DNA of 64,000 nucleotides from Candidatus Hydrogenedentota bacterium (GTDB taxonomy: Bacteria > Hydrogenedentota > Hydrogenedentia > Hydrogenedentales > SLHB01): positions 124,001 to 188,000 of the forward strand of contig JAKPDK010000158.1 in assembly GCA_029552745.1 (NCBI GenBank). Direction: 5' to 3'. The position numbers and the translations under genes were made by a program. Numbering within the stretch: the stretch's first letter is position 1; each line of letters starts with the position of its first letter. This document shows positions 47,092 to 55,167 of this stretch, one piece after another. A model generated the notes under the pieces. It did no database searches and was not told the origin of the DNA. It saw nothing but the letters and a program-made list of their open reading frames with translations.

Positions 47092-47133
47092 ATGAAACAC
47101 ATCAAATCGTGCACTTTACCAAGACCGGGATAG
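47092..47133 (+). CDS. MKHI-family peptide 4, 13 residues (partial or remnant)
   Basis: Only MKHIKSCTLPRPG and a stop. An ideal GGAGG lies seven bases before the ATG. The first four residues equal those of peptide 2, but Lys11-Ala12 are replaced. It may be a decayed fourth precursor cut short by a mutation, or a short leader used for coupling. The 316 bases from here to the next gene show no other convincing feature; a 48-codon frame from 47178 has no good ribosome-binding site. Confidence 0.4.
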   Translation: MKHIKSCTLPRPG

Positions 47134-47449
47134 GAGACAGGAAAATCATACTCGGACGATAAAGGTTTAAAATAGAAAATATGCGGCTAGGCCTTTCGGT
47201 AATTATTCCGACAAGACTTACGAAAAACGCGAGGGTGTGTGAGTGTGATTTTTCTTTCAGTAGAGGGGTAGTGCGGGGGTTGCTTACACCAAAACCGCAA
47301 TCTGAGCGCCATTCAGACGCATCCTAAACTTAAGTTTTTTCTTCATATGCGCAAATACCATCAAATTCAATACCCCTTATTAGGATTTCCGACCGCGAGT
47401 CATGTAAAATGGCCAGTATCAACCTGTTTAGAATGGAAGAGAGTAACTC

Positions 47450-48034
47450 ATGATTGTAGGTGAACATGCCGTTGTGCGCATCGCCGATCCGGATGATGCC
47501 GTATTCCTTGCTCGCTTGTTTGACCCCGACATGCCACGGGCGTTTTCCTTGAATATAAGAAGAGAACTGCAATATTTGACAATTGACGACTTGCGCGAAG
47601 CGCTCAGCCACAAAGATTTCCGCGCAGGACTGTTTTATACCATTGAGGACCTCACGGGACTCATTCGGGGTTTTTTTTCCATTAAAACACCCCTGCCTGA
47701 GGTCAACTATTCAGAATTCCTTTTCGGGCTTGCCTCGAGCGAAGACTATGACTCCCCGCTGGCAAAAAATGCCATGGAAATCCTCGAACGACTTGCGTTT
47801 GTGCAAAAACGCCTTAACAAGCTCGTTGCCCAATGCTTGGAGAACGAAACAGATTTCCGAAGCCTCCTCGAAGCACGAGGATTTACGTCTGACGGTATAC
47901 AACGCGACGTCTTGTTCACCGGCGGACGATACCTAAACCTCGAAACATTTACCCTTTTTCGATCGGATTATCTTGCACGAGAACCTATCTACGACGAGTC
48001 TCCAGACATGGCGACTCCGAGAAGATCTCCCTAA
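47450..48034 (+). CDS. GNAT acetyltransferase-like protein A, MKHI locus
   Basis: A 194-residue protein with a RimJ/RimL-like GNAT layout: VVRIADPDDAVFLARLF at the start, a central ENAMEILERLAFVQKRLNKLVAQCLENETDFRSLLEARGFTSDGIQRD stretch like the 'E-N--S---LE--GF--EG--R' GNAT motif, and a LFRSDYL end. Canonical acetyl-CoA loop Q/RxxGxG/A is not clear, so activity is uncertain. ATG 47450 follows GAGAG. It is the first gene of the downstream block and 81 bases before the second GNAT. Role proposed: modifying the MKHI peptides or conferring self-protection; both are inference. Confidence 0.6.
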   Translation: MIVGEHAVVRIADPDDAVFLARLFDPDMPRAFSLNIRRELQYLTIDDLREALSHKDFRAGLFYTIEDLTGLIRGFFSIKTPLPEVNYSEFLFGLASSEDYDSPLAKNAMEILERLAFVQKRLNKLVAQCLENETDFRSLLEARGFTSDGIQRDVLFTGGRYLNLETFTLFRSDYLAREPIYDESPDMATPRRSP

Positions 48035-48115
48035 AGAACCGAAGGCTTCAAGTCAATTCGCTGAGTAATGCTAGAACAAAAAACGAGACCAAAAATTTGC
48101 GGAAAGGTACCCAGC

Positions 48116-48745
48116 ATGGCATTCAAAAAAAGCGTGTTTCTTCGAAGAGCAGACCGAGAAGACCTGGATACGATCGTCGAATGGATGGAAGATACGGATT
48201 TTCATCATTTTCTCTATGGCGACCCCGCACGGTCCCCAAAACAAGTCCGAGAACAAATCGTGGGGATGCTCGGACGTACCATGAGCCAGACCATGCCGAA
48301 CGCCGTTTACTTGCTCATCGACAGCGAAGACGGCCCGATGGGGATTCTTTCCTTGCAAAATATTAGCTGGCGAAATCGCTCTTGTAGTCTAGACCTCTAC
48401 ATCCGCAAAGAGTTTCGCAGCAAGGCTGTGGCTGCCCTGGCTTTCTTCCGCGCTATGGAATATGCCTTTGATGAACTGAATCTTCACCGCGTCGCCGCCT
48501 ACATCTACTCATTTAACTCGCCTTCCTGGCGCCTCATGGAGTTCAGTGGTGCCAAACGGGAACTCGTGCTAAAAGACCACGTAGCGCGCGACGGTAAACT
48601 CTATGACCTGTATGCGTATGGCATGCTCCGCGATGAGTTCGAGCAACTTCGCGCCAAATACGCGGAAAAATACCCCGAAGCCACACTTGCCGCCATGTTA
48701 CAAGCCATGAATGAGAAAGAACAAAAGGCGGAGTCCCAAACGTGA
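48116..48745 (+). CDS. GNAT acetyltransferase-like protein B, MKHI locus
   Basis: A 209-residue RimL-type GNAT: VFLRRADREDLDTIVEWMEDTDFHHFLYG at the start, LLIDSEDGPMGILSLQNISWRNRSCSLDLYI (about 80-110), then the helix-loop for CoA in FRSKAVAALAFFRAMEYAFDELNLHRVAAYIYSFNSPSWRLMEFSGAK, with NSPSWRLMEFSG matching the 'N--S--L-E--GF' motif. ATG 48116 is taken because AAAGG precedes it; an earlier in-frame ATG at 48068 has none. The stop overlaps the CPBP protease start in a GTGA. Substrate unknown. Confidence 0.7.
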   Translation: MAFKKSVFLRRADREDLDTIVEWMEDTDFHHFLYGDPARSPKQVREQIVGMLGRTMSQTMPNAVYLLIDSEDGPMGILSLQNISWRNRSCSLDLYIRKEFRSKAVAALAFFRAMEYAFDELNLHRVAAYIYSFNSPSWRLMEFSGAKRELVLKDHVARDGKLYDLYAYGMLRDEFEQLRAKYAEKYPEATLAAMLQAMNEKEQKAESQT

Positions 48746-49800
48746 CCGCTTTGGCTTTCGTGAAGTTCCTATGTTTGCTGGCAGCCGGGGTGCATGCCGC
48801 ACATTCCATATATCGGAACTTGGTTTCACATGACGGTAGCCCGACCCGTTTATCCGCTCAAGAACGAAAACCGGAACCCCCCGCGAAGTATACACCGAAA
48901 ACCTATAAAGGAAGACTGCCGGAACATCTCTTTGTGAGACACCCCGCTCTCTCTGCAAGAACCGGCATGCGTCCGTCCGCCGTATTGCGTTCTGTTCGTC
49001 GTATGCTTCCTTCCAAACAGCCGTTACCGTGGCAAGGTTCTCCCCGCGTCATTCCGACCCGCTTGTGCAAAGCGCACGCTGCACCCGTTCCTAGCCACAA
49101 AAACGAAGGGTTTTGGGATTTTTGGCGTAGCGCATGGACACACTTTACCGACATTAGCGCCCTGTGTGATTACGCATTGGAAAGTCCTCTTGTACTCGGG
49201 CACTTTTTACTTGTTGCGTTCGTAGAAGAAATGATCTGGCGCGTTGCTTCACAATCCATCTTGATTGAATTCCTCCAGCAAGTCTCGTCGGCTTTGTGGG
49301 CATCGCCCCCTCAATGGTTTGCCACAACCCTTGGAATTGTGATTATCGCCTTCCTCTTCTCCGTTTCCCACAAACATTTCTTCGAAAATACCTGGTTGGT
49401 TTCTGCCGAGTTCTTCGGTTTTGCAATCCTGCTCGGCTTGCTTTACTATTGGACGTCGAGCTTCGTACTGGTTGTCGTGATTCACGCATTACGTGACATC
49501 GAGATAACCTTTCTCGAATACCAGATTCGTTCGGAAGAAATCGGCGACAGAGAAACCGCAGCACGTGAGGTCGAGCAATCGCTCCTCCGCGATACCCGAA
49601 TGCGGCGTCGCCCAAGTGTGCGGGAACTCCTTTTTCAGGTTCCGGCTTTTTATTTATCTTGTTTTCTTGGTTATTGGGAATACGGGGCGTTTACGCGCGA
49701 ACTGATATCTCCTCTGCATATCGCCTTAGGCATAGCGGCGGGACATCTGATTTTTGGCGCGTCCCTATTAATCACCTTGCATAGTGCGGAGACAGCATGA
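48742..49800 (+). CDS. CPBP-family intramembrane metalloprotease
   Basis: A 352-residue protein. Residues 1-125 are a basic soluble region with one short hydrophobic N-terminal helix; the rest has about five or six helices. The CPBP (CAAX protease/Abi) motifs are VEEMIWR (EExxxR, near 160-166), SVSHKHFF (near 204-211) and VVIHALRDI (near 244-252), so all catalytic residues seem present. In peptide clusters CPBP proteases act as leader processing or immunity proteins. The start GTG overlaps the previous stop (GTGA), and the stop overlaps the ABC ATPase start (ATGA). Confidence 0.8.
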   Translation: MTALAFVKFLCLLAAGVHAAHSIYRNLVSHDGSPTRLSAQERKPEPPAKYTPKTYKGRLPEHLFVRHPALSARTGMRPSAVLRSVRRMLPSKQPLPWQGSPRVIPTRLCKAHAAPVPSHKNEGFWDFWRSAWTHFTDISALCDYALESPLVLGHFLLVAFVEEMIWRVASQSILIEFLQQVSSALWASPPQWFATTLGIVIIAFLFSVSHKHFFENTWLVSAEFFGFAILLGLLYYWTSSFVLVVVIHALRDIEITFLEYQIRSEEIGDRETAAREVEQSLLRDTRMRRRPSVRELLFQVPAFYLSCFLGYWEYGAFTRELISPLHIALGIAAGHLIFGASLLITLHSAETA

Positions 49801-50867
49801 ACACGGAATACGCTGTAGAATTAGAGCATATCAATAAGGTCTATCACACCCGACACTTCTTCTACCGAGACGAAGAGACAGGTCGCCGACGATGGTATAC
49901 CAAAAAGACGGTGCATGCCGCTGTCGACGTCAACTTCGGGATCCGTCCCGGGGAGATTTTCGGGCTATTGGGTCCTAATGGCGCCGGCAAAACCAGTTGC
50001 GTCAAAATGATATCTGGATTAGTTCGTCCCACGTCCGGCAACGTTTACGTAGAAGGACTTCACGTCGAGAAAAAGCGTCTACAAGTTTTGCGACGAATCG
50101 GTGTTGTGTTGGAAGGTACCCGCACCGTCATTTGGCCACTGACGCCCTTAGAAAATCTGAACTATTTCGGCAACTTGCGCGGCATTCGGGGCAAGGTACT
50201 CAAAGAGCGCGCGCGCCAACTCCTCGACTTCATCGGACTGAAAGACAAAATGAACGTCCAGGTGCGCCGCCTTTCCCGCGGACAACGCCAGAAACTCGCC
50301 ATTTGCATCGCTTTGATAGCCGACCCTTCCGTCATCCTTCTGGACGAACCCACCACGGGATTGGATGTGCAAAGCAGTCATGCCATACGCGAAAAAATAC
50401 GCGAAATGACCCGCGCGTTCAACAAAAGCATGTTAGTCACTACACACGATATGTTTGTGGCACAAGATCTATGCGATCGTATCGGCATTATCGACAAAGG
50501 AAAACTGATCGCATGTAAAACTACCCCGGAACTCCTCGACGTCTTTTCCGACAAGACCTTCGAGTTCCGTCTCGATAGAATCCCCGAACCCTCAAAATTC
50601 TTGTCTATTCAAGGCGTTCAGTCGGTCGCTCTCGATGAAAACGGGGAGGGTCCCGTGCTTGTCGTCTCTGTCGAACAAGAGGAGACGATTCGTTCCGCCG
50701 CTTTATACGAGATTATCTCCCTGCTCCGCGATGATGGATATCTCTTGAAATCTGTCTCCATGCGGCAACAAACGCTGGAAAACGTCTTCCTTCGTCTCAC
50801 GGAAAGCACAACACCGAGTGTGAAACCTATAGTTTCTGCTGAAAATCAACTAGAAAGGCGCGTGTAA
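49797..50867 (+). CDS. ABC transporter ATP-binding protein, MKHI locus
   Basis: A 356-residue ATPase of the ABC-2 type. Walker A is LLGPNGAGKTS (about residues 57-67), the signature is LSRGQRQKL (about 158-166) and Walker B is VILLDEPTTGLD (about 179-190). Its N-terminus has an unusual insertion (FFYRDEETGRRRWYTKK, about 22-38). The C-terminal extension (about 260-340) resembles DUF4162. Overlaps the protease by four bases; the permease follows after 19 bases. It likely powers export of a peptide or lipid-linked substrate. Confidence 0.9.
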   Translation: MNTEYAVELEHINKVYHTRHFFYRDEETGRRRWYTKKTVHAAVDVNFGIRPGEIFGLLGPNGAGKTSCVKMISGLVRPTSGNVYVEGLHVEKKRLQVLRRIGVVLEGTRTVIWPLTPLENLNYFGNLRGIRGKVLKERARQLLDFIGLKDKMNVQVRRLSRGQRQKLAICIALIADPSVILLDEPTTGLDVQSSHAIREKIREMTRAFNKSMLVTTHDMFVAQDLCDRIGIIDKGKLIACKTTPELLDVFSDKTFEFRLDRIPEPSKFLSIQGVQSVALDENGEGPVLVVSVEQEETIRSAALYEIISLLRDDGYLLKSVSMRQQTLENVFLRLTESTTPSVKPIVSAENQLERRV

Positions 50868-50886
50868 AACGCGATAAATAAGACGC

Positions 50887-51828
50887 ATGTGGCACATAAA
50901 TGGCTTCTTCCTAGTACTCAAAGCGGAGATCGTCCGCGCATTCATCATCATGCGACGATACTGGTTCGCATCCATTATCAGCATCATCATGGGATATGCC
51001 ACCTTGATTACCATCGTCTATGGGCTTATGCATACCCCCAGTTCCGTGAAGGAAATGGCTGAAAAGGCAATCAACGGCATCCTCGGCTTCCTCATAGGGG
51101 TGTTTGCCTTTGGTATTGTCGGCCTATTCTCGCAAGGCTTGCAAGGGATGGCACGCACCGGCGAATTGGAACAGGTGTGCCTCAGTCCGTTCGGTTTGGT
51201 CACCAACTTTTTGGCACGGTCCTTTGTCGCTGCGTTGGGCAACATCGTCAGCAGTGCCATCATGCTCATCCTGGTAGCCAAAACCGTGGCAGAAAATCTA
51301 CACGTGGCACCTGTCGAAACGCTTGTACTGCTCTCTTTAACCTACATCAATCTGATCGGTTTCGGCTTCATGGTCGGTGGCTTGGTATTAGTATTCAAAC
51401 AAACGGGTCAGATGGCGGTCATCGTTCGATTTGCGATGATTGGACTGGCCATCTTTGCCACCGAAAAAATCTCCCAATGGCCTATGTTCGCCCGCTGGGT
51501 GGCTCATGCCCTCCCCGTCACAGACGCCGCCATTTGCTTAAAATACACCATTATCCAGGGACAACAGGTCATCAAATACAACGAGCTGGGCGAGCCGATC
51601 GTGCGCGCCTTAGAACCTGTCTTGGATTCTGCAGGTAAACCCATTTTGGACGCCCTAGGGAATCCGGTTATGAATCGCATTTATGAGACCACCTTCTCGT
51701 CTGTTTTCACTCATGAGTCGTTTTTCTTTCTCATCTTGAGTTGTATCATTTGGACAGCCATTGGTATCGCGTCCTTCCGCTTTATGGAGAATTGGAGTCG
51801 CGATAAAGGTACGTTGGGGGCATACTGA
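50887..51828 (+). CDS. ABC-2 type transporter permease, MKHI locus
   Basis: A 313-residue membrane protein with six or so helices and the ABC-2 fold (YWFASIISIIMGYATLITIVYGL, GFLIGVFAFGIVGLFSQG, LARSFVAALGNIVSSAIMLILVA). It has a loop of about 40 residues between the last two helices (VIKYNELGEPIVRALEPVLDSAGK...). It should pair with the ATPase just upstream. Its stop shares one base with the start of the SPASM-GNAT gene (TGATG), so the products are translationally coupled. Confidence 0.85.
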   Translation: MWHINGFFLVLKAEIVRAFIIMRRYWFASIISIIMGYATLITIVYGLMHTPSSVKEMAEKAINGILGFLIGVFAFGIVGLFSQGLQGMARTGELEQVCLSPFGLVTNFLARSFVAALGNIVSSAIMLILVAKTVAENLHVAPVETLVLLSLTYINLIGFGFMVGGLVLVFKQTGQMAVIVRFAMIGLAIFATEKISQWPMFARWVAHALPVTDAAICLKYTIIQGQQVIKYNELGEPIVRALEPVLDSAGKPILDALGNPVMNRIYETTFSSVFTHESFFFLILSCIIWTAIGIASFRFMENWSRDKGTLGAY

Positions 51829-53744
51829 TGCCAAAAGAACTGATTCACCGTTTCCAACTAGGCGGCAAGAGATTCGCCATCGACCCGGAAACCTGTTTCT
51901 GTTTCGAGTGCGACGATGTTTCGTGGGATGTGTTGGAGTTTTATCCTACTGCCTCGGTTACACGCATCCTTTATGAACTGCAAGGCCGCCATGACCCGAA
52001 AGAAATCAAAGAAGTCATTAGCGAACTGGAGTGGCTACGCGCCACCAAATCGATACTTCCTCATGTCCCTGCAGACAAGTTCGTCAAACAGTTTGAATTG
52101 GAGCGCGGCGTAAAGTTCATGAGTCTCCGGATCCCCCGAGAAGCAGACGAGCCCGCAAAGATAAACAGGCGGTGGTTCAATAAGACACGTCCGAATGTTC
52201 TTTCATCTTCGGCGCGCAACTTGTGCCTGGCAGCACTGGAACTCTTGGTAGGGCGGTCCCTCGAGCAAAAAGAACTCCACTTCACGTTCTTGGAAGAAAA
52301 AGGTGTGACCTCGCCAGACCTCCTCGCCGAAATGGGCATGCACGCTCTAAAACTCGCTTCGTTGACCGGCAAGAAAATCGTGCCTAAAGTCTTGTTGGAA
52401 AACATCTCCCTCCGCGACCTGCCGGAGTCCGTTTGTTCCCATCATCTAAGCATAATGTTGGAGTTCTCTTCGGAAGCCGACATAGCAGACATTTTGAATC
52501 CACTTTGTGGCGACCGGACATTCTCTACGAGCCAGGTTTTGAGTGCCATGAAGGCTACCGGTGTGCAAGGCAAAATAGTTGTGCGCCCCAACCATCCCTC
52601 GTATGAGACCGTCGTATCCGAACTCTATCGGGCAGGCTTCCAATCTATCGAGCTCGATCTAGACAGCGCATTTGCAACTCATCCGGAGATAGAACCGGAA
52701 TCTATGCTACAAGGCCTGCGCGCTTCGGCGCTGTTTTACGCGGAAAGTCTTCAATCCGACAAGTATTTCCGATTAGAACCCATTGCTGGATTGTTTTACC
52801 GTATCCACGAAGGCAAACCTGCGCCCCGCACAGACCCCGCGGGTTTACACGAGCTCGCCGCTGATGACGCCGGAAACCTATATCCCTCTCGTCGTTTCGT
52901 CGGTAATTCCAATTTCATAGTCGGCTCGTTGCAAAAAGGCACTATAGATGAGACACGTCTCCTGCCGTTTAACGACGTCGGCTCGTTAACTACCGGTGTT
53001 TGTCGGCGTTGCTGGGCACGCAATCTATGTGGCGGAGGCTGCGCGGCAGTGCACGCCGCCTTCACGGGCTCATTTCACACCCCCTATGAACCCTGGTGCA
53101 ACATGCAACGCGAGTGGATGGCATCTGCTATAAGTACGTTCAACATTCTGAATGCGGCGGGTGTCAATTTCTCCCGAATCTATGCCCCGTCGGCCAGCGG
53201 CAAAAAAACACTCTCGCTTTTTACCATGGTCCGCGCCGCGATGCAACTCACCGTAGCGATGCGCCCCATCGAGGAGGCAGACGCCCCCCTGCTCGCAAAA
53301 TGGGAAAACTGGTGTGATGCTTCCTATTTCGTGTGCCATCCAGGAGGGTTATTGCTTGCCACGGTCTACGAACGAGAAATGGACGCGCTTCACCCTCAGA
53401 CGTTAGAACAAGAGATGGTCCTTACCCGCCGAAATGGTGACCCCATCGGGCTACTACGCATTTCCCCCGACAAATTCCCCGGCGTCGCCCATGTTGCGGT
53501 GTTTCTTCACAACCCGGCGGAGTATGCATCTCCCGACATCCGCAAAGGGTGCCGACTTCTGCTCCGGGAAGCTGGCAAACAGCAAGCGCTTCGAAAGATT
53601 CTCGTTTATGCCGGCGACCATGAGCCTCATCTACACGAGTTCTTGCGTGCGCTGGATTTGGAGCCCTTGGGCACCTTGCGCGAAGCGCTGTTTCTCCACG
53701 GCAAGTATCACGACGTAACGGTGTTTGCTCTTTCTACGACGTAA
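51828..53744 (+). CDS. RRE-like, degenerate radical SAM/SPASM and GNAT fusion protein
   Basis: A 638-residue protein. Residues 1-80 (MPKELIHRFQLGGKRFAIDPET, then DVSWDVLEFYP and ISELEWLRATKSIL) resemble the N-terminal PqqD-like, leader-binding domain of SCIFF-type radical SAM peptide maturases. The region 90-350 follows their barrel, but the CxxxCxxC motif is missing, and where the maturases have 'YPCHQFVG' this protein has YPSRRFVGNSNFIVGSL, so a SPASM ligand is lost too. The end of SPASM is kept: C392, C395, C401 and C405 in CRRCWARNLCGGGC, plus C424. Residues about 465-638 are a GNAT domain (TVAMRPIEEADAPLLAKWEN). Catalytic radical SAM chemistry is thus unlikely; a leader-binding scaffold feeding an acyltransferase is my proposal. 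It overlaps the permease by one base. Confidence 0.75.
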   Translation: MPKELIHRFQLGGKRFAIDPETCFCFECDDVSWDVLEFYPTASVTRILYELQGRHDPKEIKEVISELEWLRATKSILPHVPADKFVKQFELERGVKFMSLRIPREADEPAKINRRWFNKTRPNVLSSSARNLCLAALELLVGRSLEQKELHFTFLEEKGVTSPDLLAEMGMHALKLASLTGKKIVPKVLLENISLRDLPESVCSHHLSIMLEFSSEADIADILNPLCGDRTFSTSQVLSAMKATGVQGKIVVRPNHPSYETVVSELYRAGFQSIELDLDSAFATHPEIEPESMLQGLRASALFYAESLQSDKYFRLEPIAGLFYRIHEGKPAPRTDPAGLHELAADDAGNLYPSRRFVGNSNFIVGSLQKGTIDETRLLPFNDVGSLTTGVCRRCWARNLCGGGCAAVHAAFTGSFHTPYEPWCNMQREWMASAISTFNILNAAGVNFSRIYAPSASGKKTLSLFTMVRAAMQLTVAMRPIEEADAPLLAKWENWCDASYFVCHPGGLLLATVYEREMDALHPQTLEQEMVLTRRNGDPIGLLRISPDKFPGVAHVAVFLHNPAEYASPDIRKGCRLLLREAGKQQALRKILVYAGDHEPHLHEFLRALDLEPLGTLREALFLHGKYHDVTVFALSTT

Positions 53745-55167
53745 GTTCCTCAGGGTCGCCAAGCGCATTGACCTCCCCGCCATCACCGACAAGACTCCCA
53801 TCCGGACCAATCCCGTATTTTTCCATCTTATATCGAATTTGGTCACGGGTGAGCCCGACGAGCTTCGCCGCTTGCGTTTGAACGCCGCCGGTACGTTCCA
53901 ACGCTTGACGTATCAAATCCCGTTCGATTTGCCACAAAACACAGCCTTGCACCGGCAAACGCACATTGTAATCCGAACCGCGTCCCCGTGGTGAAATGAC
54001 ATGCCTACCCAACAAAATGTCATCCGGCAGAATCACATTACCGGTTCCTAACAACATAGCCCGTTCGATCACATTGCGGAGCTCTCGTACGTTACCGGGC
54101 CAACCGTAATTACAAAGTTTCTTAAGCGCATCAGGCGAAAACTTCTTCGGTTGCCGGTGAAATTCACGGTTAAACTCTTGTAAAAAATGCTCCGCCAAGA
54201 CCGGAACATCTTCCATACGCTCGCGCAAAGGGGGAATGACGATTGGCAAAATGCTCAACCGATAATACAGGTCCTCCCGGAACGATTTCTGCTCAATGGC
54301 GTGCTCCAAATCACGATTTGTTGCGGCAATAATCCGCACGTCCACGGTTATATCTGTCGTTCCTCCGATACGCTTAAATGCTTTATCTTCCAACACCCGA
54401 AGTAACTTCGCTTGCAACGCCGGCGACATATCACCTATCTCATCCAGAAACACGGTACCGCCGTTCGCTATCTCAAAGAGTCCTTTCTTTTGCTCCCGTG
54501 CATCCGTAAATGCGCCCTTTTCATAACCAAAAAGTTCGGAATCTAAAAGAGTTTCCGGTAAAGCCGTACAGGTCACGTTCATAAAGGGCATGTCCACCCG
54601 ATCGGATTCATAGTGAATCGCCCGTGCCACCATGTCTTTCCCAACACCACTCTCTCCAAGAAGCAACACCGTCGTGCTTTCACTCGCCGCCACCCGTCGT
54701 ACCATATCCCGTATTCGCGCCATCGCATCACTTACACCGACAAGATTTGTCAGCCCGAAACGTCTCTTCTGAGCCTGCACCTCGGTACGTAAACGTCGCT
54801 CAAGTCCTGTTGCGCTCAAGACCCGTCTCACCGTGAACGCGAGCATATCCATATCAAAAGGTTTTGAAATGTAGTCACGCGCCCCTTCTTTCATGGCTTC
54901 CACCGCATTGTTAATGGACGAGTAAGCTGTAATCACGATTACCGGCATATCTGGGTACATATCACGAAACTGGTGGAGCAGTTCCATCCCGCTGATATCC
55001 GGCAGTCGCATATCCAACAATACAAGATCGTAAGAGCTTTTCTTCAGCGAAAAGATAGCCGTCTTGCCGTCTTCGGCTTCGTCAACCACATAGCCTTCGC
55101 GCGTTAGTCGCTCCTGAATAGACCAACGAATCAACTTCTCATCATCAATTATCAAAATACGGTTCAC
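53734..55167 (-). CDS. Sigma-54-dependent response regulator (NtrC family)
   Basis: A 477-residue three-domain regulator. The receiver has DDE (about 8-10), the phosphorylated Asp52 in LLDMRLPD, and Lys near 104 in YISKPFD. The AAA+ domain has Walker A GESGVGKD (about 169-176) and GAFTDA near 215 in place of GAFTGA (a common variant). A Fis-type helix-turn-helix is at the end (TQAAKLVGLTRDQIRYKM). It activates sigma-54 promoters. It overlaps the kinase gene by four bases (start in ATGA-type junction) and is convergent with the SPASM-GNAT gene, their 3' ends overlapping by 11 bases. No clear sigma-54 promoter was found in the window. Confidence 0.93.
   Translation of the reverse strand: MNRILIIDDEKLIRWSIQERLTREGYVVDEAEDGKTAIFSLKKSSYDLVLLDMRLPDISGMELLHQFRDMYPDMPVIVITAYSSINNAVEAMKEGARDYISKPFDMDMLAFTVRRVLSATGLERRLRTEVQAQKRRFGLTNLVGVSDAMARIRDMVRRVAASESTTVLLLGESGVGKDMVARAIHYESDRVDMPFMNVTCTALPETLLDSELFGYEKGAFTDAREQKKGLFEIANGGTVFLDEIGDMSPALQAKLLRVLEDKAFKRIGGTTDITVDVRIIAATNRDLEHAIEQKSFREDLYYRLSILPIVIPPLRERMEDVPVLAEHFLQEFNREFHRQPKKFSPDALKKLCNYGWPGNVRELRNVIERAMLLGTGNVILPDDILLGRHVISPRGRGSDYNVRLPVQGCVLWQIERDLIRQALERTGGVQTQAAKLVGLTRDQIRYKMEKYGIGPDGSLVGDGGEVNALGDPEELTS

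Noticed and set aside
46584-47114. 176-residue minus-strand open frame over peptides 2-4
   Set aside because: It lies wholly opposite the conserved peptide genes and terminator and has no recognisable domain.
47178-47330. Small plus-strand frame after peptide 4
   Set aside because: No good ribosome-binding site, no MKHI N-terminus and no similarity to anything known.
51828-53744. Active radical SAM enzyme
   Set aside because: The CxxxCxxC motif is absent in the barrel region; only the C-terminal SPASM cysteines remain.
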